Positions 8,029 to 16,028 of a DNA stretch of 64,000 nt are shown piece by piece. The DNA is from a virus: positions 1 through 64,000 of the IMG/VR virus record IMGVR_UViG_3300031521_000033. One strand, 5' to 3'. The position numbers were made by a program, and so were the translations under genes. The notes beneath the pieces are model-generated. The model had not been told where the DNA came from, made no database searches, and saw only the letters and a program-made list of their open reading frames with translations. Position 1 is the first letter of the stretch; every line of letters starts with the position of its first letter.

Positions 8029-8059
8029 TAGATTTATATAATATATTTAATATAATATT

Positions 8060-8591
8060 TGCAAAGGTTATATCAACTTGGTTGCAAGCTGTTTAAGTAC
8101 TATTTTTTATATACTTTAGGGAATGTGAGTACTTGATATATAGAAAAATCCCTAGCATTTAGTAAAAATTAGTCCAATTTATAAATTAATAAAAATTGAA
8201 ATAGTTTAACTAAATGTTAGAGGATTTTTCTATATTGATAAATTTCTTTAGTGAAAAGCTCGCACCTATCAATAGTTCTGTTTTTACAGAGCCAGACTAT
8301 TACTTAAGAACACTCAATGCCCGTGTTCATAATAGCCATCCCACATATGCATAATAATACACATACGTCACTGACCACCCTTGCCGAATTATATTGCCGC
8401 AATCGCAATCATACTGTAAGTATTATAAATAATTAACAGGTCCGTTACATTAGGATCACTGTTTACATCTATAATATATATCTTATAGCAAAGCACATTT
8501 ACAGATTAAGGCTGTGCGGACCATGACCAATTTCTTGTATATCAGAAATTTAAGATCTTATTATATAACGGTTAATATTAAATTTTATCTT
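8060..8591 (-). ncRNA. Second structured non-coding RNA (~530 nt)
   Basis: Gene-free stretch starting 7 bases after a promoter -10 at 8598-8603. Supported pairings on the minus strand: an 8-bp stem (8330-8337 with 8295-8302) enclosing a 6-bp hairpin GAACAC/GTGTTC (8323-8328, 8308-8313); a tetraloop hairpin CTGT/ACAG at 8278-8289; a long-range GGTCC/GGACC stem (8518-8522 with 8439-8443) closing a region that includes a 5-bp GCACA/TGTGC hairpin; and a 20-bp imperfect stem (8210-8231 with 8142-8162). The 3' end is not defined; I set it before the next promoter. It resembles the neighbouring large RNA in setting but not obviously in sequence. Confidence 0.6.
8142..8231. repeat. Long inverted repeat, 21-22-base arms
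   Basis: Arms 8142-8162 and 8210-8231 pair with one bulge and one mismatch around a 47-base A+T-rich loop. Each arm contains a run of five A/T. It probably forms the 3' domain of the second structured RNA and may serve as its 3' boundary. Confidence 0.7.
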
Positions 8592-8597
8592 ATCTAC

Positions 8598-8626
8598 AGT
8601 ATACCACACTTTAACATATTTGTCAA
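8598..8626 (-). promoter_or_regulatory. Promoter of the second structured RNA
   Basis: Minus-strand TTGACA (8626-8621), 17 bases, TATACT (8603-8598). No reading frame with a ribosome site follows within 500 bases. Confidence 0.85.
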
Positions 8627-8710
8627 GTGTTTTTTATTATTTATTTTAAATTATTTTTAACTACCTTATTTATATTATAACACAACTAAAGTTAAAAGTA
8701 AATATTTTTA

Positions 8711-8739
8711 TTTACATATTACATAAAGTATGCTATAAT
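8711..8739 (+). promoter_or_regulatory. Promoter of the plus-strand gene module
   Basis: TTTACA (8711-8716), 17 bases, TATAAT (8734-8739). It diverges from the minus-strand promoter at 8598-8626 and leads into a long leader and the first plus-strand gene. Confidence 0.82.
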
Positions 8740-8765
8740 TAGTTTTAATAGTTTTTATTTTGTTT

Positions 8766-8836
8766 CCTATATAAGTATAAGGACTATGCAATAAAAACAG
8801 CACACAGGCAATACTACATAGCTTAAACTGTATTGC
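8766..8836 (+). promoter_or_regulatory. Structured 5' leader with recurring CCTATATAAGTATA element
   Basis: The leader carries CCTATATAAGTATA at 8766-8779, an element that recurs near 17957, 18547 and 20584. It is followed by a 7-bp hairpin GCAATAC/GTATTGC (8808-8814, 8830-8836). A competing pairing CTATG/CATAG (8784-8788, 8817-8821) is possible, so two folds exclude each other. It could control expression of the module. Confidence 0.4.
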
Positions 8837-8878
8837 AACACTAAAATATATGTATTATATAGAAAGGAAGTCCATAAC

Positions 8879-9034
8879 ATGTTAAAAAGTAATATTCATA
8901 AGAAGATAACCAGTGAGGATAAATTTGCAAGAAAGTATTATTGTGATCATGCAAGACTAAATTCAATTAGGTTTGACAAGAAGTATAACAAACGTAAATT
9001 AAGAAGATACTTAAAAAATAAAATGAATGACTGA
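8879..9034 (+). CDS. Small basic hypothetical protein
   Basis: 51 aa (begins MLKSNIHKKITSEDK), rich in Lys and Arg, ending KRKLRRYLKNKMND. A GAAAGGAAG ribosome site lies 10 bases upstream. It is the first gene of the plus-strand module. The positive charge fits a nucleic-acid-binding role, but no family is recognised. Confidence 0.65.
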   Translation: MLKSNIHKKITSEDKFARKYYCDHARLNSIRFDKKYNKRKLRRYLKNKMND

Positions 9035-9041
9035 AAAGTAC

Positions 9042-9070
9042 TTTACAAAAAGGTATAGTTGTGTTATACT
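9042..9070 (+). promoter_or_regulatory. Promoter of the ribbon-helix-helix regulator gene
   Basis: TTTACA (9042-9047), 17 bases, TATACT (9065-9070), extended -10 TGT. The -10 forms half of a perfect palindrome (operator at 9065-9084). Confidence 0.85.
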
Positions 9071-9084
9071 ATAAATATAGTATA
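9065..9084. promoter_or_regulatory. Palindromic operator over the -10 and start site
   Basis: Arms TATACTAT (9065-9072) and ATAGTATA (9077-9084) are perfectly symmetric around AAAT. The site covers the -10 box and probable transcription start of the regulator gene, an ideal position for autorepression by the ribbon-helix-helix protein encoded 20 bases downstream. Confidence 0.7.
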
Positions 9085-9104
9085 AATTAAAGGTGGTTTT
9101 TATA

Positions 9105-9272
9105 GTGGATAAAATTTATGGTAAGAAAACTAAACAAATGAACATTAAATTACCTATAGAACAAATGCACAAATTCCAAACAAAATGTGATGATGAGGGT
9201 ACTAATGTGTCAGCAAAGGTTAGATATTTTATTCTAAGATACTTGGAAGGTAGATTAATATGCAAGAATTAA
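9105..9272 (+). CDS. Ribbon-helix-helix (Arc/CopG-type) DNA-binding regulator
   Basis: 55 aa. The N-terminal strand KQMNIKLPIEQMHKFQ (residues 10-25), then helix, a turn at DEGTNVS and the second helix AKVRYFILRYLEG follow the ribbon-helix-helix layout, in which dimers insert a beta ribbon into the major groove. The start is GTG with AAAGGTGG upstream. The perfect palindrome over its promoter suggests it represses itself and perhaps the whole plus-strand module. Confidence 0.75.
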   Translation: MDKIYGKKTKQMNIKLPIEQMHKFQTKCDDEGTNVSAKVRYFILRYLEGRLICKN

Positions 9273-9418
9273 AGACAGATGATATTGAGTATATGATTGA
9301 ATTTGCATATCAAACAATGTATATTCCTGACTCAGCGGCTAGATGCTATGATGCTGCAATGAATCAATTAGAAAAAATTAAAGAATATATCAAGGTGAAT
9401 AAAAATAATGAACAATAA
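9260..9418 (+). CDS. Hypothetical protein
   Basis: 52 aa (begins MQELKTDDIEYM), acidic and helical. It starts inside the regulator gene (13-base overlap), so its translation is probably coupled. No family recognised. Confidence 0.6.
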   Translation: MQELKTDDIEYMIEFAYQTMYIPDSAARCYDAAMNQLEKIKEYIKVNKNNEQ

Positions 9419-9587
9419 TGAGTTAGATCTAAACCATGAAATAAACGAAAATGTAAATGCAACAGCATCAATAACCGAAGATAAGGTTGCTATTGGTGTT
9501 GATTACAAAATATCAGATGCAACAATATTATCAGTATCAAAAAATAACAAAGGTGAATCAGCCGCAAAATTAACAATTAATATATAG
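9408..9587 (+). CDS. Hypothetical protein
   Basis: 59 aa (begins MNNNELDLNHEINENV), Asn and acid rich. It overlaps the previous gene by 11 bases. No motif seen. Confidence 0.6.
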   Translation: MNNNELDLNHEINENVNATASITEDKVAIGVDYKISDATILSVSKNNKGESAAKLTINI

Positions 9588-9601
9588 GAGGAAACTAACT
9601 T

Positions 9602-9952
9602 ATGACAGGATTAGAAATTTCAATGCAATTACAGGAATTAGATGTAGATATTAATTCTATTTATGAAACAATGAATACATCAATTTCAAAAACAGCAAAA
9701 GATGAGTTAAAAAAGGTATTAGCAGTATTAGGTGATAGGTATAGTGAATTATCTACAACCTCGTATCGACCAGTTAGTGGTGTTATTAATTGTAAGGGAG
9801 AACATATGGATTACTTATCTCTTAATGGGATTATGTGTAAGTTTACAAAAGATGACACAGCAGAAAATCTAATTAAAGAATTTAAAAATTATAATTGGAA
9901 ACGCGAAGTACAGGGTAAATTTGCAGAAGATGATGGGAGCCATGGAAATTGA
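9602..9952 (+). CDS. Hypothetical protein
   Basis: 116 aa with a strong TAGGAGG ribosome site. The first 55 residues look like a helical hairpin; the end is charged and carries DDGSHGN. It overlaps the next gene by 4 bases. Function unknown. Confidence 0.7.
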   Translation: MTGLEISMQLQELDVDINSIYETMNTSISKTAKDELKKVLAVLGDRYSELSTTSYRPVSGVINCKGEHMDYLSLNGIMCKFTKDDTAENLIKEFKNYNWKREVQGKFAEDDGSHGN

Positions 9953-10149
9953 ACAATATTATGATAACATTAAAATTATCGGAAGAGCAGATTATTGCAC
10001 TTGGTGATAATGCAGAAAAAGAAGAATTTAAAAATGATAAAGAGTCTATGATTGGTTTATATAATTTGTTATTATATAAGAAAGTAAAAGAAATATTAGT
10101 ACCAGCGGATGCATTTATTGCAATTAGAAAGTGGGTTGGATTAGATTGA
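9949..10149 (+). CDS. Hypothetical protein
   Basis: 66 aa. The TTG at 9949 has GGGAG 9 bases upstream; the in-frame ATG at 9961 is the alternative. Sequence MITLKLSEEQIIALG onward is helical and acidic. No family recognised. Confidence 0.6.
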   Translation: MNNIMITLKLSEEQIIALGDNAEKEEFKNDKESMIGLYNLLLYKKVKEILVPADAFIAIRKWVGLD

Positions 10150-10310
10150 AAAAAGCAAGTGAAGAAAAATTCTTCGAATGGTTTTATTTTAACTGTGACT
10201 TTGGACCTAGTGATTCAGATTACCGGGATAGAAAAGTTAAAGAGTTTGAAGAAGCAACAGGATTAAAAGCACCAGATGGTTTTGGAGAGGAATGGGAAAA
10301 TGCAGAGTAA
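10146..10310 (+). CDS. Small acidic hypothetical protein
   Basis: 54 aa from a TTG that overlaps the preceding stop. The residues KKASEEKFFEWFYFN and a C-terminal GFGEEWENAE are coherent protein sequence. Its stop overlaps the start of the next gene by 11 bases. No function visible. Confidence 0.55.
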   Translation: MKKASEEKFFEWFYFNCDFGPSDSDYRDRKVKEFEEATGLKAPDGFGEEWENAE

Positions 10311-10803
10311 ATATAAAGTTGGGGATAAGGTTAGGATTAAAAGTTGGGAAGAACTTTTAAAAATTGGTAAAGAGTGTTATGCAGATCAGTCTATATACTT
10401 TGAAGAGATGCATGGTTATTTAGATAGGGATGATAGTTCTTTATGCGGTAATGTATTCAAAATCAGAAGTATAAGTACTCTTGGTAAGTTCTTTGTTGAT
10501 GCCCCAACTCATGCTATATTTTGTGATAATATGGTAACACCAGTTACAGAAGAAGATAAAAAACCTGACCTATACTTAAAATATGTAAAAGATGACGTGG
10601 TTGAACATCCAAGTCATTATACAACAGGTAATATTGAGGTTTGGGACTATATTAATGATCAAAACTTAGATTATTTTCTTGGAAACGCTGTAAAATACAT
10701 CAGCCGGGATGGAAAAAAGGATAAATCAAAGGAAATTGAAGATTTAGAGAAAGCGGTTGCATATTTAAATAAAAAAATAAGTATTTTAAAGGAGAATGTA
10801 TAA
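10300..10803 (+). CDS. SH3-like plus DUF3310 protein
   Basis: About 167 aa. The N-terminus has a KVGDKVRIKSWEEL segment typical of small SH3-like barrels in phage proteins. The C-terminus contains VEHPSHYTTGNIEVWDYI, then FLGNAVKYISRDGKKDKSKEIEDLEKA: the DUF3310 domain, a short helical unit found across phages of Bacillota whose role is unsettled (sometimes annotated as nucleotide-kinase related). Start chosen at ATG 10300 because GGAGAGG lies upstream; the earlier in-frame start at 10276 has none. Confidence 0.75.
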   Translation: MQSKYKVGDKVRIKSWEELLKIGKECYADQSIYFEEMHGYLDRDDSSLCGNVFKIRSISTLGKFFVDAPTHAIFCDNMVTPVTEEDKKPDLYLKYVKDDVVEHPSHYTTGNIEVWDYINDQNLDYFLGNAVKYISRDGKKDKSKEIEDLEKAVAYLNKKISILKENV

Positions 10804-10805
10804 TT

Positions 10806-10952
10806 ATGCCACTGTCAAAAGGTAAAAGTAATAAAAGTATTTCAAAAAATATAAAAACAGAAATGGCAAGCGGTAAATCACAGGCACAATCAGTGGCAAT
10901 TGCATTATCTGTTGCTAAAAAGGGTAAAAAATCAAAGAAAAAAGGTAAATAA
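10806..10952 (+). CDS. Small lysine-rich phage protein
   Basis: 48 aa, MPLSKGKSNKSISKN and then QAQSVAIALSVAKKGKK. This matches the layout of a small conserved phage protein: a basic head, an Ala-rich helix and a lysine tail. The chromatin-like composition suggests nucleic-acid contact, but the role is not known. It resembles the protein at 29096-29278 in layout. Confidence 0.65.
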   Translation: MPLSKGKSNKSISKNIKTEMASGKSQAQSVAIALSVAKKGKKSKKKGK

Positions 10953-10953
10953 T

Positions 10954-11136
10954 ATGTCAGATGAAGAAGTTTTTATACAAAACGCTAAAAATTACCATGA
11001 AAAGCATCCAGAGGTTGATATGGTTACTGCAAAGTATCAAGGTGCTTATAATAATTGGTGTTCTAAGATGTTTGATAAATATTCTGACTCTAATTATACA
11101 GTTGTATTCAGAACAGATGGAAAGGAGATTAATTAA
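10954..11136 (+). CDS. Hypothetical protein
   Basis: 60 aa (begins MSDEEVFIQNAKNYHEK). Start placed at the ATG directly after the preceding stop; the frame opens earlier inside the upstream gene. No motif recognised. Confidence 0.6.
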   Translation: MSDEEVFIQNAKNYHEKHPEVDMVTAKYQGAYNNWCSKMFDKYSDSNYTVVFRTDGKEIN

Positions 11137-11360
11137 TGTTCATGGAAAACACAAAATTATATGTAACAGTTGAATCAAGGTATAAAATTGGTCAGCGGGT
11201 TTCAGATACATTTTTAGGTCATCAAAATGGTATTGTAATTGATATGAAGTTAGATGAAATAGATGATGTGTATTACTTTGTATATAAAATAGAATTAGAA
11301 TCAAGTGGTGAAACTGTAGAAATAAATGAGAGCAATTTAAAGGTTATTGACATTATATAA
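11136..11360 (+). CDS. Hypothetical SH3-like barrel protein
   Basis: 74 aa. ESRYKIGQRVSDTFLGHQNG followed by alternating hydrophobic strands fits a small SH3/KOW-like barrel, a fold repeated in several genes here. It overlaps the previous stop by one base. Confidence 0.65.
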   Translation: MFMENTKLYVTVESRYKIGQRVSDTFLGHQNGIVIDMKLDEIDDVYYFVYKIELESSGETVEINESNLKVIDII

Positions 11361-11397
11361 TAAACGTGATATTATAGTGACAAAGGGGATAGTAAAT

Positions 11398-11727
11398 ATG
11401 AATAAATTTATTTGTAGTAAGTGTGGAACAGATATTAACTTAGAAAATGATAAATATGGGTATAGTCTGGATAGATGCCATGAGATTAGATTGGGAAGAG
11501 TTGGCTATGGTTCCATATTTGATGGATGTGATCTTAATTTTAATTTATGTGACGATTGTTTATATAAATTCATTCAATCATTTACAGAAAAAGGTAAAAA
11601 TAAAGTAATGCAATCAGGTTGTTGGCAAGAGTATAAACCGGACAATACAGTTGCGGAACAGTTGCGTGATTTTATAGGCAAGATCAAAGGAAATAAATAT
11701 TATATATTTGGAAGGAATAAAAAATGA
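11398..11727 (+). CDS. Zinc-ribbon-like protein
   Basis: 109 aa. The pairs CSKCGTD (residues 4-10) and CDDC, about 50 residues apart, can bind one zinc. Start chosen at ATG 11398 because AAAGGGG precedes it. Function unknown. Confidence 0.65.
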   Translation: MNKFICSKCGTDINLENDKYGYSLDRCHEIRLGRVGYGSIFDGCDLNFNLCDDCLYKFIQSFTEKGKNKVMQSGCWQEYKPDNTVAEQLRDFIGKIKGNKYYIFGRNKK

Positions 11728-12605
11728 AAATTATAAAATTAGTAAAAAATGGTCATGATAATTATTATGCAATGTTTGACAAAGAATTTCCAGTATTAAC
11801 ATATGAAAAGATTGGTTCAGATTATGTTGGATCAGTCAAAGATGACAATGGAAATGTTATATTAAGTAATGTATTAAAGTGGGAAAGTTGGCCCGGTGCA
11901 TTTGGTGGAAGAGAAATAACACTAAAAATGAAAGATGGTACTGATCAAGTAATTAAAGATTATTGGTATGATTGTGGGTATGATTCAAATGAAGGTGAAT
12001 TTATTTCGATTGGGGCCGGAACGTTAGAAGAACTACAAAAATGTTTTGTATATTATAGTCTAAACATTAAATTGTCCACATTTGAAGAAATGGTTAATGA
12101 ATATTTATCACGGGACAAATTATATGACTATAAAGAAGTAGAAGAATGGGCAAAGATTCAGTATAAATGGTATCCTCTTGTGGTTCACGGTAAAGTTCGT
12201 CCGTTTATGATGAATAAATTTGGTATGGTTGTAACAGCGGAAACCAAAGAACGTGTTTATACAGAACGATTTAATAGACGAAGAAAAGATGGTAAATTAT
12301 ATAATTATTTTAAAATGTCATATAATGATGGGACCAGATTAGTAAAATTAGAGGATACATATATTAATGTATGCCTAGAAACGCTCACAACGTACTGTAG
12401 AGACGAAATAATTACAAACTGTAAGCTAGATCCAGAAACAAATAAAGCACCACTTACAAAGGAACAACAGGATGAAATTAAACCAATTAAGAGTGATATT
12501 AAATTATTGAAGGATCTATTGAAACGGCACGATGCAGAAGATTTAATATCATTAACATTTTTGGAAGATCAATTACAAAAAAGAGTAGAGGAGTTTTTAA
12601 AATGA
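11724..12605 (+). CDS. Hypothetical protein, 293 aa
   Basis: Largest gene of unknown role in the plus-strand module. The N-terminal half is beta-rich (MKIIKLVKNGHDNYYAMFDK). The C-terminal half is helical, with a heptad-like KPIKSDIKLLKDLLKRHD segment. No catalytic motif seen. It overlaps both neighbours by 4 bases (ATGA junctions), consistent with a tightly coupled operon. Confidence 0.75.
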   Translation: MKIIKLVKNGHDNYYAMFDKEFPVLTYEKIGSDYVGSVKDDNGNVILSNVLKWESWPGAFGGREITLKMKDGTDQVIKDYWYDCGYDSNEGEFISIGAGTLEELQKCFVYYSLNIKLSTFEEMVNEYLSRDKLYDYKEVEEWAKIQYKWYPLVVHGKVRPFMMNKFGMVVTAETKERVYTERFNRRRKDGKLYNYFKMSYNDGTRLVKLEDTYINVCLETLTTYCRDEIITNCKLDPETNKAPLTKEQQDEIKPIKSDIKLLKDLLKRHDAEDLISLTFLEDQLQKRVEEFLK

Positions 12606-12856
12606 TAACATTATATAATAAAGTAAATAATACAACTGTTGGCATATTTAATTCAATGGATGAAGCTAATGAGATTAATGATAATACAGGAAGGTTTACA
12701 CCAATTGATACTAACGTTACAAATTATATTATAGAAGCACAGGGTGTAGTTAGGGTAACACCTAGTAGAGAATTAGCAATAAGATATTTTGATCTTGGCA
12801 TGGCTACAATTAAAAAACTACAACTAGAAGAACAATTTATTGTGGGGGCTTGGTAA
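12602..12856 (+). CDS. Hypothetical protein
   Basis: 84 aa (begins MITLYNKVNNTTVG). Mixed alpha/beta sequence without a recognised motif. ATGA overlap with the gene before it. Confidence 0.65.
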   Translation: MITLYNKVNNTTVGIFNSMDEANEINDNTGRFTPIDTNVTNYIIEAQGVVRVTPSRELAIRYFDLGMATIKKLQLEEQFIVGAW

Positions 12857-13161
12857 TGGGACTTATATGGTGGATGTTATATAAATTAAGGCATTTTTAT
12901 TTAAGTGATGAAGATAGTTGTAGACTAACGATAGGCGTAGTATATGCAAAAAAGGGAACAAACCCATTTGAAAAAGATTATGAAGAACAAGTGGCCCTTG
13001 GAGTAAAAAATGGATTTGTACGGTATAAGTTCAGACATCCACAGGATCGATACAAAGAATGGATTGGTTGTTCATGTACATGCAGTTCTTACATTCTTAC
13101 AATATTTACCGATGATATGGAAATAATTGATATTGATTATTATGGAGTGATGGGTAGATGA
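12856..13161 (+). CDS. Hypothetical protein
   Basis: 101 aa. Start at ATG 12856 (TAATG overlap with the previous stop, GGGGG 8 bases upstream). The N-terminal MGLIWWMLYKLRHFYLS is hydrophobic but short. CSCTCSSY near residue 75 is a cysteine cluster. Function unknown. Confidence 0.6.
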   Translation: MGLIWWMLYKLRHFYLSDEDSCRLTIGVVYAKKGTNPFEKDYEEQVALGVKNGFVRYKFRHPQDRYKEWIGCSCTCSSYILTIFTDDMEIIDIDYYGVMGR

Positions 13162-13913
13162 GTGATGCAGATACAACAGAATCGCTTAGAGTAGCGTTAC
13201 GCAGTCGATATCAAATGCCTGAGTGGATATTAATGGAGGAAGTTGGAAATGCAACTGGTTGCCGCTGTAGTCGTTATGCAGATGCATTAGCATACAATCT
13301 TTATCCATCTAAGAACTACCAAAAGATTGGCTTTGAAATTAAAGCCTCAAAAGGTGATCTTAGGAGAGAATTAAAGGATGGTTCAAAGTCTGATGCAATT
13401 GCCAAATACTGTGATGAATGGTATTTGGTAGTTCCAAAAGGTTTATGCGATAACGAAGAAATTCCTTTAACATGGGGAATTATGGAATTAAATAATGACA
13501 AACTCAGAATAAAAAAGAAACCAGAAAAACTTGTTAATAAAATTCCATTTGATAATGACATTATTTCAGGAATTTTACAGTCCGTCATTAGACTTGCAAG
13601 AAATCGTTATGATTGGAATGCTAGTATTATACAAAGAAAACTCGAGAAGGAAAATGAAAAACATATTGCAGATAGAATTGCACAAAGATTATCAGAAGTT
13701 GAAACTGATCTTGCTGCATTAAAGGATATAAAACAAAAATTAGGACTAAGTTCATATAGACCAATTGATTCAGATGAATTTGTTAAAAACTATAAACTTG
13801 CACAGAAAATATCAGATCAGTATGTTGAGTATAGAGCACAATCACTTGAAACAGTTGCAAAGAGATTAATTGAGGATGCAACAGAATTACGTAAAATAGA
13901 AAAAGGAGAATAA
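13158..13913 (+). CDS. Putative PD-(D/E)XK nuclease-like protein
   Basis: 251 aa. RYADALAYNLYPSKNYQKIG is followed by FEIKASKGDLRRELKDGSKS: an acidic residue, then a hydrophobic strand with the E-x-K pair of the PD-(D/E)XK fold, close to MmcB-like and related DNA-repair nucleases. KYCDEWYLVVPKGL resembles the fourth core strand. The C-terminal third (from about residue 155) is a long coiled coil. It probably acts on DNA, perhaps in repair or host DNA breakdown; the exact substrate cannot be read from sequence. Confidence 0.65.
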   Translation: MSDADTTESLRVALRSRYQMPEWILMEEVGNATGCRCSRYADALAYNLYPSKNYQKIGFEIKASKGDLRRELKDGSKSDAIAKYCDEWYLVVPKGLCDNEEIPLTWGIMELNNDKLRIKKKPEKLVNKIPFDNDIISGILQSVIRLARNRYDWNASIIQRKLEKENEKHIADRIAQRLSEVETDLAALKDIKQKLGLSSYRPIDSDEFVKNYKLAQKISDQYVEYRAQSLETVAKRLIEDATELRKIEKGE

Positions 13914-13915
13914 TA

Positions 13916-14221
13916 ATGAAAATTGTTAAAGTATGCGGTACATGCGATTGGCATGATGAGTTTACATGTGTATGCTGTAATGGTAGAAGTAAATTTAGGG
14001 CTGATGTTACAGAATTAATTGGAACATGCAGATTTTGGACGGATAAAAACAAAAACGTATTAGGTGAAATATTTGCAAGCAGTTGTGGTAATGATGGTAA
14101 GCCAACTTTAGACAAGATTGGTTCAGATAATGTTAATACAAGAATACTAGAACAGTCTGTATTAAGAAATATTGTTCCTAAAGAATTTGTAAGTCAGGTA
14201 CATTTGAAAGGAAGTCTATAA
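13916..14221 (+). CDS. Cysteine-rich hypothetical protein
   Basis: 101 aa. CGTCDWHDEFTCVCCNGRS and a further Cys at TCRFW give a likely metal site. Similar short Cys-rich starts (C-x-x-C ... C-x-C-C) occur in phage proteins of unknown role. ATG preceded by AAAAGGAG. Confidence 0.65.
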   Translation: MKIVKVCGTCDWHDEFTCVCCNGRSKFRADVTELIGTCRFWTDKNKNVLGEIFASSCGNDGKPTLDKIGSDNVNTRILEQSVLRNIVPKEFVSQVHLKGSL

Positions 14222-14222
14222 T

Positions 14223-14588
14223 ATGAAAACAGGTATCGACGCATTTGGAGAAGAAGTATTAATTGGGGATCAGGTAGTTTATAATACAGGATATTCCGCT
14301 TATTCTAAAATAAATGGAGTAAACTACAAGGCATTAAATAAGGGAATTGTAACAAAGATTACTCCAAAGGGAGTTACAATAGGTAAATTAATTAATAGAC
14401 CATCAAATAAAATTTATAAAACTAATTCACATAGGATTGAATTTTTAACTAAAATAATTATAAATATGCAAGACGCACTTATAGAGTTAGCATATCTTGG
14501 AGGAAATATAGGAAGCTATGGAAATAGTGAGGGTAATAAAATTGCAATTAATGCATTGGAAAGATTTTATAAGGAAATTGAAACATAA
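14223..14588 (+). CDS. Hypothetical SH3-like protein
   Basis: 121 aa. FGEEVLIGDQVVYNTGYSAY begins a small barrel-like domain; the C-terminal 50 residues are helical. One of several genes here with a V-G-D-x-V-type strand. Function unknown. Confidence 0.65.
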   Translation: MKTGIDAFGEEVLIGDQVVYNTGYSAYSKINGVNYKALNKGIVTKITPKGVTIGKLINRPSNKIYKTNSHRIEFLTKIIINMQDALIELAYLGGNIGSYGNSEGNKIAINALERFYKEIET

Positions 14589-14743
14589 TGTACAGTAGGA
14601 ATAAACAGTTTAAGAAAGCAGTTAGGATAATGGGATTATATGGAACCAATGTAAACAACAATATTTTTATACGCGCGTTGAATTATATCGATAAAATGTC
14701 TAAAGAAACTAAAATACTACTTGCAAATATGAAAAGGATATGA
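14588..14743 (+). CDS. Small basic hypothetical protein
   Basis: 51 aa (begins MYSRNKQFKKAVRIMG). Start overlaps the previous stop (TAATG). Basic and helical. Confidence 0.55.
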   Translation: MYSRNKQFKKAVRIMGLYGTNVNNNIFIRALNYIDKMSKETKILLANMKRI

Positions 14744-14747
14744 TATA

Positions 14748-14816
14748 ATGAGTAATAGAGAAATTGCAAAACAGTTATGTAAAGAATTTATCATAAGAAA
14801 AAAGGGGAATAAATGA
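14748..14816 (+). CDS. Very small possible protein
   Basis: 22 aa (MSNREIAKQLCKEFIIRKKG...). It fills the gap between two coupled genes and its last codons carry the AAAAGGGG ribosome site of the next gene. It may be only a translation relay. Confidence 0.35.
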   Translation: MSNREIAKQLCKEFIIRKKGNK

Positions 14817-14817
14817 A

Positions 14818-15627
14818 ATGGGATTTTTAGAAAATGTAAATTTGGAAAAGATACAAAGTAAAGATGATGATATTGTTGATGTATTATTTTATATTTCTGG
14901 TGGAAACTCCGAAGATAATAGAGTAATTAATATGCATAAATATGATATGTATAATAATGGAGTGTTTTTAAGATATCGTAATAGATTTGATGAACCAACA
15001 AGGCAAGAAATTTTAACCATGAAGTCAAAAGAAAGTTATCGTTATGCAGATAGTTATTTACGTGATAAAGTAAATAATGTTGTGAATGGTATACTAAATG
15101 GTTTATATAATGAATTAATTTGCCGTAGGCGGGAATGCATTGCTGAATTATTACAAACTGGAAAACTAGAATCAGTATTTGAATTTGACGGATCAAATAA
15201 GCCTAAATTATTTGAATATGAATTTGATATTAGTGAATCTACATTAGATGATTTAAAAGTTCCAGAAGGAAGTCGATGTGCAATTGTATCAATTAATACG
15301 TTTAAAAAAATAGTTGATTTAATAGGCGTAAAACTTGGTATTGGAGTTATTGCATCAAAATATTATAAAGATAATATAATTACATTTTTACCAACACTTC
15401 ATATTGGTGAGTTATTAATTGGTATTACACCAGAGGAAGCAGATAATTATAATAGGAATAATTATAAAACAAAAGTATTTGATAATACCGGAATCGCTGT
15501 ATCATGTTTTTGTCCTGAAACATCTCCGTCAAATTTAGAAATGATTATATCAACATTATTCTTACCGAAGTTGTCAAAGGGAATAGAAGATCAAATTAAA
15601 ATTGTAAAAATAAAGGATGATAAATAA
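14818..15627 (+). CDS. Hypothetical protein, 269 aa
   Basis: Well-formed gene (AAAAAGGGG upstream) of unknown family. N-terminal residues 1-110 are helical. From FEYEFDISESTLDDLKV to the end the sequence is mixed alpha/beta, with a CFCPETSPSNLE segment. No catalytic motif I can name. Confidence 0.72.
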   Translation: MGFLENVNLEKIQSKDDDIVDVLFYISGGNSEDNRVINMHKYDMYNNGVFLRYRNRFDEPTRQEILTMKSKESYRYADSYLRDKVNNVVNGILNGLYNELICRRRECIAELLQTGKLESVFEFDGSNKPKLFEYEFDISESTLDDLKVPEGSRCAIVSINTFKKIVDLIGVKLGIGVIASKYYKDNIITFLPTLHIGELLIGITPEEADNYNRNNYKTKVFDNTGIAVSCFCPETSPSNLEMIISTLFLPKLSKGIEDQIKIVKIKDDK

Positions 15628-15628
15628 T

Positions 15629-15829
15629 ATGCCAATAGAATTAGAAGAAAAACTACAAGAGGTAAATATTGGGCAAACAATAATTGACTTAAATGAAATG
15701 TTAGATTATTTTTGTACACAAAATAAATGTAACAATTGTAAATTAAATACAAAAAAAGGAAATTGTTTTAAAAATAAAGCACAAGAAAACATGGAAAAAA
15801 TAGTAAACAAATTTGAGGAAGAGGTTTAA
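15629..15829 (+). CDS. Short Cys-motif protein (paralogue family)
   Basis: 66 aa. Helix, then FCTQNKCNNCKLNTKKGNCF, then helix. The C-x5-C-x2-C-x8-C pattern recurs in many small genes on both strands of this window. ATG 15629 chosen because AAAGGATG precedes it. Confidence 0.65.
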   Translation: MPIELEEKLQEVNIGQTIIDLNEMLDYFCTQNKCNNCKLNTKKGNCFKNKAQENMEKIVNKFEEEV

Positions 15830-15830
15830 T

Positions 15831-16028
15831 ATGAAAACTGATAAAGAATTAGAAAAGATTATTTATAAATGTAAAGATGCTCTTGATGAATATTGTGAGA
15901 ATTGTGCCGTGTGTACCCCATGCAAATTACAGACAATATCAGGTAAATGTGTTAAGGTTAAGGCGAATAAAAACCTACGTAAACTATTAAAATTATTAGA
16001 ACTGAAAACAGTTGAGGTTTCACTATGA
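15831..16028 (+). CDS. Short Cys-motif protein (paralogue family)
   Basis: 65 aa. YCENCAVCTPCKLQTISGKC matches the cysteine pattern of the preceding gene with a similar helix before it, so the two are likely tandem duplicates. Probably one metal-binding site. Confidence 0.65.
   Translation: MKTDKELEKIIYKCKDALDEYCENCAVCTPCKLQTISGKCVKVKANKNLRKLLKLLELKTVEVSL

Noticed and set aside
12850-12858. TTG at 12850 as start of the 101-aa gene
   Set aside because: The ATG at 12856 has better spacing to GGGGG and overlaps the previous stop by one base.
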